A stretch of 64,000 nt of DNA from contig OY821750.1 of the NCBI GenBank assembly GCA_963682055.1, positions 28,404,402-28,468,401 on the forward strand, read 5' to 3'. The stretch comes from Primula veris (lineage: Eukaryota; Streptophyta; Magnoliopsida; Ericales; Primulaceae). A model generated the notes under the pieces. It was not told the origin of the DNA, did not search any database, and was given only the letters and a program-made list of their open reading frames with translations. This document shows, piece after piece, positions 12,732 through 23,181 of this stretch. A program made the translations under genes and the position numbers. Numbering within the stretch: position 1 is the first letter of the stretch; each line of letters begins with the position of its first letter.

Positions 12732-12945
12732 TGTTGTGTGACATATTAGCTCACATATATATGTATATAGATATAGAGAGAGAATATAGAGACATACAGC
12801 AACAAGGTCTTTATTAATCAGAATGTATCAATACAAGAGGACACTAACATTATTTATATAGTAGAGGTTAGGGTTATATAAGGTAGAAAGCCCAACTTAG
12901 GCCCACTATGAGTAAGGCTCAATAGTCCAATAATATCCTACAACA
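12732..12945 (-). repeat. 3' LTR of Copia copy 1
   Basis: On the - strand it starts TGTTGTAGGATATTATTGG and ends GTCACACAACA, with the TG...CA ends typical of LTRs. It contains ATATAA (TATA-like) and AATAAA (polyadenylation-like) words. Confidence 0.9.
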
Positions 12946-13019
12946 CTCCCTCTTTGGACGTCTTGAATTCTTCGTCTTCATGCAGTCGATCTGAGTCGAG
13001 TTCATTCGCAGTGCTAAAC

Positions 13020-13690
13020 ACATAAAAACCTTAAGGCCGGAAAACCCAGTGTGGGACAAAACCGGTACCTATGAGAAATTGTGTAGTCGAATGATATAGG
13101 CCGAAATATCATGTAAATAACTAACCATAAAACAGTGTGCCTCATCAAAACCTTGTCAGAGCAAACCTAATGGGAAAATCTCTGATCGAAGGAAAAAGAG
13201 TGCAACAATGATAGTAGTAGTGATCAACCACAAAACAGGTGCCTCATCAAAACCTTGTTAGAGTAAACCCAATAGGAAAAAATCTCTAGTCGAAGGACAA
13301 AAGAGTACACAGTGGTAAGAAGTATACAACAGGATACTCCCCCTAATTTCGGAAATCTTAAGTGAGATATGATGGGAACGTGTCTCGCTAAAAACCTTGC
13401 CAAGGAAAACTCAGTGGGAAAAAACATTGGTCAAAGGACAAAAAGAGTACACGAGCATACGATTGGATGCTCTCCTTCACTTACAGACGACAGGGTGCGA
13501 GGATTTCGACTAAGTAGTAATTAGTACAATAAGCATTCACCTGGATGCTCCCCCCTCACTTGCACACGACTGGGTGCAAAGATTTCATATTTCAAGAAAG
13601 AGTACGAGCATTCGACTGGATGCTTCATTTACTTGCACACGACTGGATGTAAGAAAGTCTAACGTAGAATAAAACGAGCATTCAACTGGA
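13020..13690 (-). repeat. Structured tandem repeats upstream of the Copia 3' LTR
   Basis: Two repeat families lie side by side. At about 13020-13445 there are three to four copies of a module of about 100 bp containing AAAACCTTG, then GTGGGAAAA, then AAAGAGTACA. At about 13440-13690 there are four copies of a unit with GAGCATTCGACTGGATGCTC, whose ends are mutually complementary (GAGCAT/ATGCTC), followed by ACTTGCACACGACTGGATG. The same arrays recur inverted in copy 2 at about 31620-32270, so they belong to the element and may fold as RNA hairpins. Confidence 0.8.
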
Positions 13691-16600
13691 TGCTCTTAAA
13701 CGTCATATGTGAAGATTTATTTCGGTGAGAAATGCTAAATAGCATAATATAGTCATGTCTCTCTTGATCGATAACAACAAGTTGTCCTCAAATAAGACAA
13801 TTATTTTATCTGGATCGTGAGACAGAGCATATATAATTCAAATATGGCTAATACGAGCTCGAAGCCATATACACTCTCTAGTCGTCTCATAGAGCACGAG
13901 TATATCAGAGTGATTCGTTTGGAGTCATTTCCTCCAATATATTGTCTTATTCCTAATAGTAAAGACAGACCATGTTAGAAATATCCCTTATGCGGGTCTG
14001 ATAAGTAACCGACATCGCTATAACCGAAAAATGGTTGATTTAATTCGAGTACCGAAGGGGGTAGGTACACTCGATGATGCAAATGGGATAAACTAGCCCA
14101 CTTCCAAAATTACCATAAGGTAAGAGAATGTGTTTTTAGTGCCATTTCGATGGCAGCGTGTTAGCGCGATGCTGTGTCGAGCTATATCATTCACAGCATA
14201 CGAGATGTTCGTCCTAGCACATTAGATCAAGTACAATGATGCGCTTATTGTACTTAGATATGAACATGATGGTTCAAATTCTCTTCATCGTCTCATCAGG
14301 GACGGACTGGGTCTATATCAATGTCTTGTGATCGAACGATCATGAGAGAATCTGACGACTTAGCGACAATGATGACTAAAACGTCATAACACATTCTAGG
14401 TGTAGTCTGAATCATGGACTTAGAATCTTTACGGGACTCGATCATCGGGCCAAGTCACTACCGTGTCTTCCTAAGATCCTTCATCTCGAAGGGTAAATCC
14501 AAAACGTGGATTGCTTCATAACACGCAAGGGTATAATACTTGTTCAAGTATCACAAGATGATCAAGTACTCACTTAGGTGGTATACCACATCCGCTCAGA
14601 TTATATTAATCTATATAGTGAACGTCTCAGTCAATTGAGATCATGTTCCGTGGCCAGAAACTACTTGATTTAAACACATGAAGTCACACAGGGACCTTCA
14701 TCTATATCTCTTTGTCTAAATTCTCATAGAGATAAAACAGTGACCACAATCACATGCTGCATAATCAGTTTTTGGAAAACTATTAAACTGATAAAGTAGG
14801 GGACCGTTATAACGTCCATTATGAGGAAATCAACCATCTCGTAATCAATTCCAAGATGTGAGAGAAACCTTGCGCTACTAGGCGAGCATTCTACAATCTC
14901 TTATTCTCATCACTTTTCCTTACGAATAACCAAATAAATGAACTCGTTTAACATTGGTGGTGTTGGATCTACAGGTCTGAACACACTTTCGCTAACGAGT
15001 CTACTTGGATTGCAAGTTTCCATTAGTACAATCTATTCTACATTGACTTCAGCCAACGGTACATGGTTCACTGTCATAATTTGCTCATATTATCAGTCGT
15101 CACCAAATATATGAACAAGTAATCAATGACAGTCTCGTTTTGCTTCAATACCGTCTAAGATATCATAATCGACAGATATTTCAAGATTCTCAGGATGAGG
15201 AGGAATCACACATCTCCTAGATCTTTTATAATCTCGTGCACAAACGAGTTTCAGTTCACCACCTATGGGGCTGAACAAATTAAGAACCGGTCAACTTCCT
15301 CGTATCTTGGGAAGTACGACATACTAACGGCCGACGACAGCGTCTTTTGCTTGGCGGGTTCGGCCAAAGCAACGTGTTACGACTGGAACACGGCGTCCGA
15401 CAAGGACGTCTATACTTGCAAGCATTTTGCAGCAGGTATAAATGATCTCGTGACATCTCATAAAGTCTTTAAATGCGGTTGGTATTTATTTAGACCTGAG
15501 GGAGTCTATGTACTTACTTATCACTAATTGCAATTTTGGGATCAAGCTAAGACTGAGTGGGTTATGCCACGTTATTTCACGTCGTTCCTTATCAACGGTA
15601 ACGTGCAAATCTCCCCCTAACGACGGGCAGAACAGTCTTAGCTATGTCACTTTCGCATATCATGCCGTAAAGAGATCGCTTGTCAAGGTTACTCTATCAA
15701 ATGATAGGCAGGGGATTCATAATCGACTTATGTCCCCTTCAGAGGTTCATATTTTGAACGCTATAGCGGCTCAATCAAAATATTAATTAATCATTCTAAA
15801 CACGCGTTAATATGAGACTTCTGGCTCATAACCAGTAACCAGCTGGTACGCATATGGTGTTTGAGTGTCTATGGTCCTCATGACGGACCAATGCACCAAA
15901 ATAGCATAACCCCACACGGAAATATAAATCTTGGTGCAAGACCAACAAATGCGTGCAATCATTTGCAGTCACATTATCAAACTTTTCGTGAGTCCATTTG
16001 GGTCTGAACCGAATCGACAGGATGTTCAATTTCAATTTCCAAACTTAAGTAATTCAAATCAAAATTTCGATTTTTACTCTTCGGAATTATCAAGTCGACT
16101 AGACTTTTCAGGATAATCCGGATCATGAGCCATCAACTTAATGATAGGGCTAAAAGTTTAGGAAATGCTGCATTTCTGTGGACAACTATAATCATGTGAC
16201 CTTATTGTCGATGCAGCAACCATAACCATTTATATTTATGGTCCGTCTTATGGTTGGATAAGTTCACAATAACTCTTTCAATTCTTTATAAGAATTCTAC
16301 GAGTTCATTTCGTGATCTTTACATATACTAGTCTTTCAAAATGAGCATTAGTGGCATGAATTTCGGATTAATTACGAAATATATTCTCAGAGAGAATCCA
16401 AATACGATGCGACTATAAATCAAGCATCGTCTTTTGATCCGGGAATATCTCATCCGGTCAATGCCACAATATCAAAATGCTCTTATCAATCGACGACAGG
16501 CGAATGATAGTACAGACAATCATGTCTTAGCATCTAAATCATTTATCATTTCGACGACAGGCGAAATGATAAGGTAACTATAAATGCTTTAAAGAATGTG

Positions 16601-19299
16601 GTAGCAACCACTTGAAAGACATTTCAACTCCTCTAAAATACGTTTTTGGTCGTATTGAATGGAGGCTATGTAAAGAAATTTCAATTCTTTCATGAGCTAT
16701 TACCAGATAACACTGGTTTTCTCGAATATTTTATAACTCAATAAGGTACGGCAGGATCTACATGGGTATAAGACCTCATATTTGACAAATCAATTTGGTT
16801 TTACCAAAGATTTTGATTTGGAATGATAGGTCCATAATCATTGTCACAAATGACTCTTTTAGGCAAGTAGTTGGTGAAATTATGTGGTACACGGTTACCC
16901 ATTATTTCCAAAAAAAATTCAACTACCCCACAAGTATTGCCTAAAATTTCATAATTTAAAGTTTGGTCACATTTGTGAAAGGAATTTGCTCAAAACACTT
17001 TAAATTATTTCGAGAAATTTCGTAAATAGGCAAACCATAATCCAAAAGTATGTACAAATGAAAAAATCATAATCCAAATGGAAAAAAATAATCCAGATGA
17101 GCGAAAAAATGGCTCAATGATTTATCAAAATCAATAAAGAAAGGTACCAAACTTATTTGAGCCACAAAACCGGGGGTCTCAAGAGTTTCTTTTCAGTTAT
17201 CTTTAACCACATTAGCATCAATTTTTTCACCTTTATAATAGTTTTGAACTATTTAAGGAGTAACTGTGCATGACCTTTGTCTTTATAGTATAGAGTTGTC
17301 TTCTTGAGTATTATCTCTTGCTTTGTGACAACGGGCCATATTGTTCCTTTCGATTATTGTCTTGAAGCCACATATTTTCGATTTTGACGATTGTCTAAAA
17401 TCTCGCTTGGCTAGGCGATTCATCGGAATCGCGACAGTTCAAGACAAATAACACTTGTCTCGGTTCTCGATTCGTGGAAAAAAATGTACACGAAGAGCAT
17501 TAATATCAGGCAAACAATTCGCCATTGACCCAATAGGATTAAAACTACTCACCGGGGTAATTTTTTTATCCAATAACAGATGGGCGATAAAGGAACATGG
17601 TGAATATAAATTCACGATACTACTTATGGAATACAATTTTCAAGCTAGTATTTTGGTGAACGATTGCTCCAATATGCCAATTCAGACATTTGTTCACCAT
17701 AGATGTCATCACGTCTCAAATGTGGCGGGGGAATAAAATCAATGCATTAGCATTCATCCTGAGGGTAGCAACAAACTCGTGTTTTACTGATCAAAGATGG
17801 CATCCAAAAAAAATTGGGCATCATATTTTCACACATCAGGGTGACTAACACGTGGTGACGGAATAACATCAACGTCTAAACAGTCATTTCGCAAGAATGC
17901 TTTGCGATTTCCTCATCATAGATGGCATCCAACATGTGTTGGGAGTTCTCGATTAGTTATCATATAAAACGACCGGTTTATATATTTATGGTTTGCACAA
18001 GCATAAACTTTGTTTCGAAACGACATGTTCGAAAATAGTTTTGTTTTTAATGTGAATTGGTTCTCATTGATCGAACGACGGGTCGATACTGAAACACCAA
18101 TTCTGCGAAACATACATCACTATATAAACACACTCGGAGAAATTATTATTTAGTCAACTCCTTTCGGTAGCTCTAATTGAACACGACCAGGAAAGACGGT
18201 GAGGGTGGAGGGCACGAATGCCACTTAAAACCCAACCTCATTAGGATATCGACTTCCGCCTATATCTTTCCTAAACATCGTATCCAAATAGGTGAGCCTA
18301 GTTGGGGAATGTTCATAATTTTTCTAACTTAAACGTGAAAATATATGATTTCGCAAATTATCATATTTTACACATGGCAGTAAATAAATATTACATGACA
18401 GTGATCCATTATCTAGATTGTACCTGTTTCATGATTAACTAACATGGCAATACATATTTCCTTACAAGGAAATCAAATTAGCATTATTAATCTAGATTAA
18501 CCAGATACACAAGCAAGATATAACTCAATATTTTATTATCTATTGCTATATGTGTAAATTATAATCATGGTAATTACCAAAAAAAATATTATCACATGCA
18601 AGGAATCAAAAAGACTTATAGCATGCAACATGCAGCAATTACGGGTTCTTGTAATATGTATGTTATATACGTTAGATCTTTACATATATTACCCTACTAA
18701 ACAAATACTACCAAGTAATATCATAAATTTATAATACAACAGTGGTGATTACACGATATATAGCTGATTATGCTTTTTTTCACACAGAATCGTCACACAT
18801 GTGCAGAATAACTATGATTTGTGTTTACTATATATGTAATATTGTATACCAATCGAATATCACTTTAGCATCATTGAATAGTCCCAGAGACTTAACAATT
18901 TAATACTAGCATGCAATTCTTCACAATTTCATATAGTAGCACGGATGGGGTACAAACCAAAATCATACTAGCCATTATTGTTCTTCACACATGTCATCCA
19001 CTATTTATCATGCAATGCAATGCAATAAATCATACTAGTCATTATTGTTCTTCACACATGTCATCCACTATTTATCATGCAATGCAATGCAATGCAATAG
19101 ATACATGGGAATCATGCGATTACAGTAATAAAAAAAAATGGTAATCGTATACCTTGCTTCTGTTATATTGACGAATGTCGATATAGCAATAAACCAATAA
19201 AACCCGGTTAAAACTCAAGTTTTATAGATACCCAATATCCTTCCGTTTACCCAAAATTTTCAATATCCGCGAGCGTATATCGTAGTCTCCGCAAGCAAA

Positions 19300-19311
19300 G
19301 CGCTGATAACG
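19300..19311 (-). promoter_or_regulatory. Primer-binding site of Copia copy 1
   Basis: The - strand reads CGTTATCAGCGC directly after the 5' LTR. This resembles the usual GGTATCAGAGC site complementary to initiator-Met tRNA used by plant Copia elements. Confidence 0.6.
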
Positions 19312-19524
19312 TGTTGTGTGACATATTAGCTCACATATATATGTATATAAATATAGATAAAGGATATAGAGAGAGACAACAACAAGTTATTTATTAATCA
19401 TAATGTATCAATACAATGGACTCTAACTTTATTTATATAGTAGAGGTTAGAGTTATACAAGATAGAAAGTTCAACTTAGACCCACTATGAGTAAAGTACA
19501 ATAGTCCAATAATATTCTACAATA
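19312..19524 (-). repeat. 5' LTR of Copia copy 1
   Basis: It aligns over its whole length with 12732-12945 and is followed by the 5-bp duplication ATAAA at 19525-19529. Its outer end has changed from CAACA to CAATA on the + strand. Confidence 0.9.
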
Positions 19525-19529
19525 ATAAA

Positions 19530-20285
19530 TAAATAAACAAACCTACTTTGTTTTTGTTGGCCATTGATGTTACTTACACCTTTATCATTATTTCGACATA
19601 TATGCCGTATAACTCCAAAAGCAAAGCAAGGTCATGATCCTACCTAAATTTGTTTCATTTAGGAGGCACTGAGATATTAAAAATGAAATTTCACCCGTGT
19701 ATCCTACTATTAATGAGAATGACATGTGATACACATATTCAGTATGAAACCAAAATCTTAATCCACAATAACATTACTGAAATATAATCTCATTTGATTT
19801 GAGCTAAGAATGACTATTTTATTAGCAAAATATATAAACAAATAAATAAAAATAATAGTTATAAAAAGTTCTCTAGATTGGGCAATCGAGGACGATGTGT
19901 TCTTTTTAAATAAAGTCCATATATATGGGGATGATAATTGGGTCGGGCCATTCAAAATCCGATCCGATCCGATTTGACCATTTTACCCATTTGATCCGTT
20001 TTTATAACATTTTTTTTTTCATTTGAAAAATAAATCTTATAAATGTCAAGATTTGAAATATAATTTGTTAAAAACTCATATGATAAACTAAAAAATCATT
20101 TGATTTAGAAAGATAATATGTAAATACTAATGTGGCATTAAATATCCCTTCACATTAATTTAGTGATTTAAATTTTGCAATCTTTTATTTGACATTTTCT
20201 TGTTTATTTAATTAATTTCGTCTCATTAAATTTGTGACTCAAAGCATTGCTATATGTAAAGATGTAATATATTGTATATGATTGA
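19530..20285. repeat. Intergenic with dispersed repeat, copy A
   Basis: From about 19935 to 20283 the sequence is clearly related to 52192-52560. Shared landmarks in order are TCATTTGAAAAATAAA, GATTTAGAAAGATAATAT, AAATACTAATGTG, ATTTAGTGATTTAAATTTT and ATATGTAAA. The family is unnamed and non-coding. The flanking part, 19530-19930, holds nothing recognisable. Confidence 0.7.
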
Positions 20286-21425
20286 TTAATGGTTATATAT
20301 ATATATATATATATATATTAAAACTACCAGAATTTCAATGGTTAAATATTTTTTTCCCGACGTAATTTCCGACCTCGGCGTGTAAGCGACTTGTCTGTTA
20401 TGACTTACTGTAGGGCCAGTCCTGCCAACAATGAGATTTGGTACAGGCTGACTAGGAGAACGGTGGTACAGATTCTGAGTGGGCGTAGGGCTGAAGAACA
20501 AAAGGTTGAAAGATTTTAATCAATGAGTCAAGAAAGTAAAGAAAGAAGTGGATTTCGACAATGGTGCCATCATCGATTTCGCAGTTCCGCACCCTTTTGA
20601 TCGACTTTCATCATCCCATAATTTATCTAGCAAACTACATCTTACTGCATGCTACTACTTTCTAACTCCGACAATATTTTTTCATGAGAAATGTCTCCCC
20701 ACTTGTCACCACCTAAACCTATATTGTCGCAAATCAACCTTAATAATAAAAAAAAAGGTGACTATGAACTGCGGCAGTCGAGATCGATACAGATGCTATC
20801 TGGGTGGAATGAGGAAGTCGTGTTTAAAAGAGTAACCGATGATAGATGAACATAATAGAAGTGAGACCGTCGTTGTAATGTAGTTATGCCTAAAATTTCT
20901 AGATACAATCTATTTTAAAATAAGATTAGGAGCATGCTAAATCATAAAAAGAGTAATTCAAGTCGGGTTTTTTTTTTATGTTTTGCTACTCTGTACTTAT
21001 ACACCGTTTTCATTTGATAACATATACTTACATTTTTACCGTTTAATATCTCATGCATATGTCCAATGGTAAGTTCATTATTTTATACTCTATACCACAT
21101 ATAGAAGACATTGATCCTAATCGCATCAAACTCATTAACATTTCAACAATATTACCTTATTATTTTTGTGGCACTACACTGTAAAGATTGATAGCGTGAC
21201 TTGAAGTATACTAGTCTGAAAGTAGTCTAACTCGTACCATGTCTAACGCCATCATTATCATTGCGTTAGTCTAAAATTTTGGATCGTATTAGGATACAAC
21301 TGAATCTAGATACGTACGATCTTCCATAATAGTATTGTTAATTTTTTATTATTAAGTATCGCAACGTAATCACTTAAATATGTTTTAAATGACACATACA
21401 TATTTAAGGGGAAAAAATAGCTTCA
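20286..21425. other. Intergenic, (TA)n tract plus a GC-richer remnant
   Basis: A (TA)n tract spans about 20293-20320. The 20355-20500 and 20545-20830 stretches are less AT-rich than their surroundings and may be remnants of coding or transposon DNA. Their open frames (at most 95 codons) match no family I recognise, so no gene is called. Confidence 0.4.
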
Positions 21426-22190
21426 GTGACCCAACTAGCATGCATTAACAAAATGGAGAACAAACTACCGACATTAACAATTGAGACACCGAATTATATG
21501 TTTTTTACTAAATTGGGGACCTCCGTCAATTTAATTGGACGGAAGTTAAGTTTAAATTACATTTCAGTCCCAAATTTTATAAAACATATGAATTTAACCC
21601 GAAAAATTTATAATTTTACATTTTTAACGTACCCATAAACAAATAGTTACATAAACATTAAAAAAACACAATTTATATATATAACGATACATAAAAAAAA
21701 TCAATTTTTTTGAATAAAAAATATTATTTTTTTTTTTAAAAATAACTTTTAAAAAAATATTTTTATAAAAAAAGTTAATTGTTTTTTTAAAAAAGGCACT
21801 TCAAAAAGTGCATACCTTTTAAAAAATATATTTAATTTTAAAAAATATTAAAAAAAAGTTAGTTTTTTTTTATAAAACGTTATATTTATATATATATATA
21901 TTTATAATTGTGTATTTTTATATATATTTTTTTATTCTATGTATACGTATGAGCATATATATGTAACTATTTGTTAATTGATATGTTAAAAATGTAAATT
22001 TATAAACTTTTCGGGTAAAATTCATATGTTTTATAAAATTTGGGACTAAAATGAAATTTAAATTTAACTTCCGTCCAATTAAACTGACGGAGATCCTCAA
22101 TTTAAAAAAAAAAATATATAGTTCGGTGGCTCAATCGTTAATGTCAGTAGGTTGATCCCTATTTTGTTAATATACGGTAGTGAGGTCATT
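21426..22190. mobile_element. Fold-back (MITE-like) element
   Basis: The outer approximately 225 bp on each side are inverted copies. The left arm runs from about 21426 to 21655, with TTAACAAAATGGA and AATTGGACGGAAGTTAA. The right arm runs from about 21960 to 22190 and carries the complements. The centre is A/T homopolymer-rich. The termini resemble AGTGACC/GGTCATT. No clean target duplication could be fixed, so the superfamily is unassigned. ORFs in the arms are shadows. Confidence 0.75.
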
Positions 22191-22589
22191 AAATTTTTAT
22201 TTTTTTTTCATATTTAAGACTCATATTAGTGTTTATATTTAATAATATTATCTATTTTTTGATTTAAATTAATACACTATTAATAATCCACCACTATATA
22301 TCTAACCATCCACTCCCATTTATTCTAATAATATAGCGATGACTTGCCTGTTATGCGTAGAAAGTGGGTAAGAAGTATAACTGGTTGTTAGGATTAGTGG
22401 TTAATTATAACAGTGGAAAACCTTTTTTTTGCCACATCTTTAATTAAAAATTTGTTAACTTTAATAAGTTTTTTAATAATGTTAAAGTTAATGGCTAGTT
22501 TAACATAACTAAACGTGACTAATATTTTGTTTGTTAGCTAAAAATTTATAAAACAACTGAGATAGCATGGCTATTATAGATGTTCTAGC
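22191..22589. other. Intergenic, no feature seen
   Basis: AT-rich sequence between the fold-back element and the promoter repeats of the PAO gene. No gene or repeat is supportable. Confidence 0.5.
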
Positions 22590-22905
22590 GTGAAATATAT
22601 TGATAAACTATGATAAATCATAAAATGACATGTCTCAATTTATTGATACACTATGATAAATCAAAATATAATGAATCTAGATAATGTAACATGTCACAAT
22701 TTCTTGGTACACTATGATAAATCAGAAAACAATGAATCAAGCTAATGTAACATGTCACAATATATTCGTACACTATAATAGTCAGAAAATAATGAATCTA
22801 GATAGTGGTACTAATGAATGTAGAAACCATGTCACAATTTATTGGTATTAATTCAAGAAATAATAAATCTGGATCATGGAACCTGTCACAGAATTTGGTA
22901 CACTA
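22590..22905. repeat. Tandem repeats of about 61 bp upstream of the PAO gene
   Basis: Five degenerate copies are marked by CATGTCACAATTTATTGGTA, then ACTATGATAAATCA, then AATGAATCTAGATA. The repeat marks begin near 22629, 22690, 22751, 22828 and 22881, giving spacings of 61, 61, 77 and 53 bp. The array ends about 275 bp before the PAO start codon, within normal promoter distance. Confidence 0.75.
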
Positions 22906-22999
22906 TTTGATAAATATAAAAAAAAAATTACAGAATTTAAAACAAAATTCCATTTTTTTTTGTTACCTTCCTAAACCCAGCAAAGCACCAAACCCTCAC

Positions 23000-23006
23000 T
23001 ATATAT
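23000..23006 (+). promoter_or_regulatory. Candidate TATA box of the PAO gene
   Basis: TATATAT is followed by a CT-rich stretch (CTCCCCTCTTC), a common plant TATA/initiator arrangement. It lies about 180 bp before the ATG at 23182. The call is from position and composition only. Confidence 0.4.
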
Positions 23007-23181
23007 CTCCCCTCTTCATACTCACAAATATACATACATTATAACTCATTTTCCTGATATATATATATATATAAACTCCATTTCTAGAGCAAAAAACTCA
23101 AAACCAAAGTAACAAACTCATACATATATACATTGCACATTTCTGATTTCCCCCAATTCAACTACATACATACACAGCACA

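Larger units (their letters stand above)
12732..19524 (-). mobile_element. Ty1/Copia LTR retrotransposon, copy 1, coding region decayed
   Basis: This 6.8-kb element is read on the - strand. It has LTRs of about 213 bp (12732-12945 and 19312-19524) that differ at roughly 25 positions by eye count, about 12%, so the insertion is old. A polypurine tract AAAGAGGGAG abuts the 3' LTR (complement at 12946-12955). A primer-binding site, CGTTATCAGCGC on the - strand, abuts the 5' LTR. Decayed pol is recognisable: a reverse transcriptase FEMKDLGKT-type motif near 14465-14490 and an RNase H GYLSDPHKG motif near 13980-14010, followed by ECIWLR- and EDN-like remnants. No reading frame longer than about 110 codons survives, so it cannot encode its own proteins. 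The order 5'-RT-RNase H-PPT-LTR is that of Copia. Confidence 0.9.

Noticed and set aside
15195..15786. Open frames of 92-110 codons on the + strand in Copia copy 1
   Set aside because: They run antisense to the element's transcription and have decayed counterparts in copy 2; no gene.
20286..20835. GC-richer segment with short frames on both strands
   Set aside because: No domain, motif or splice structure could be found, so it is described only as a possible remnant.
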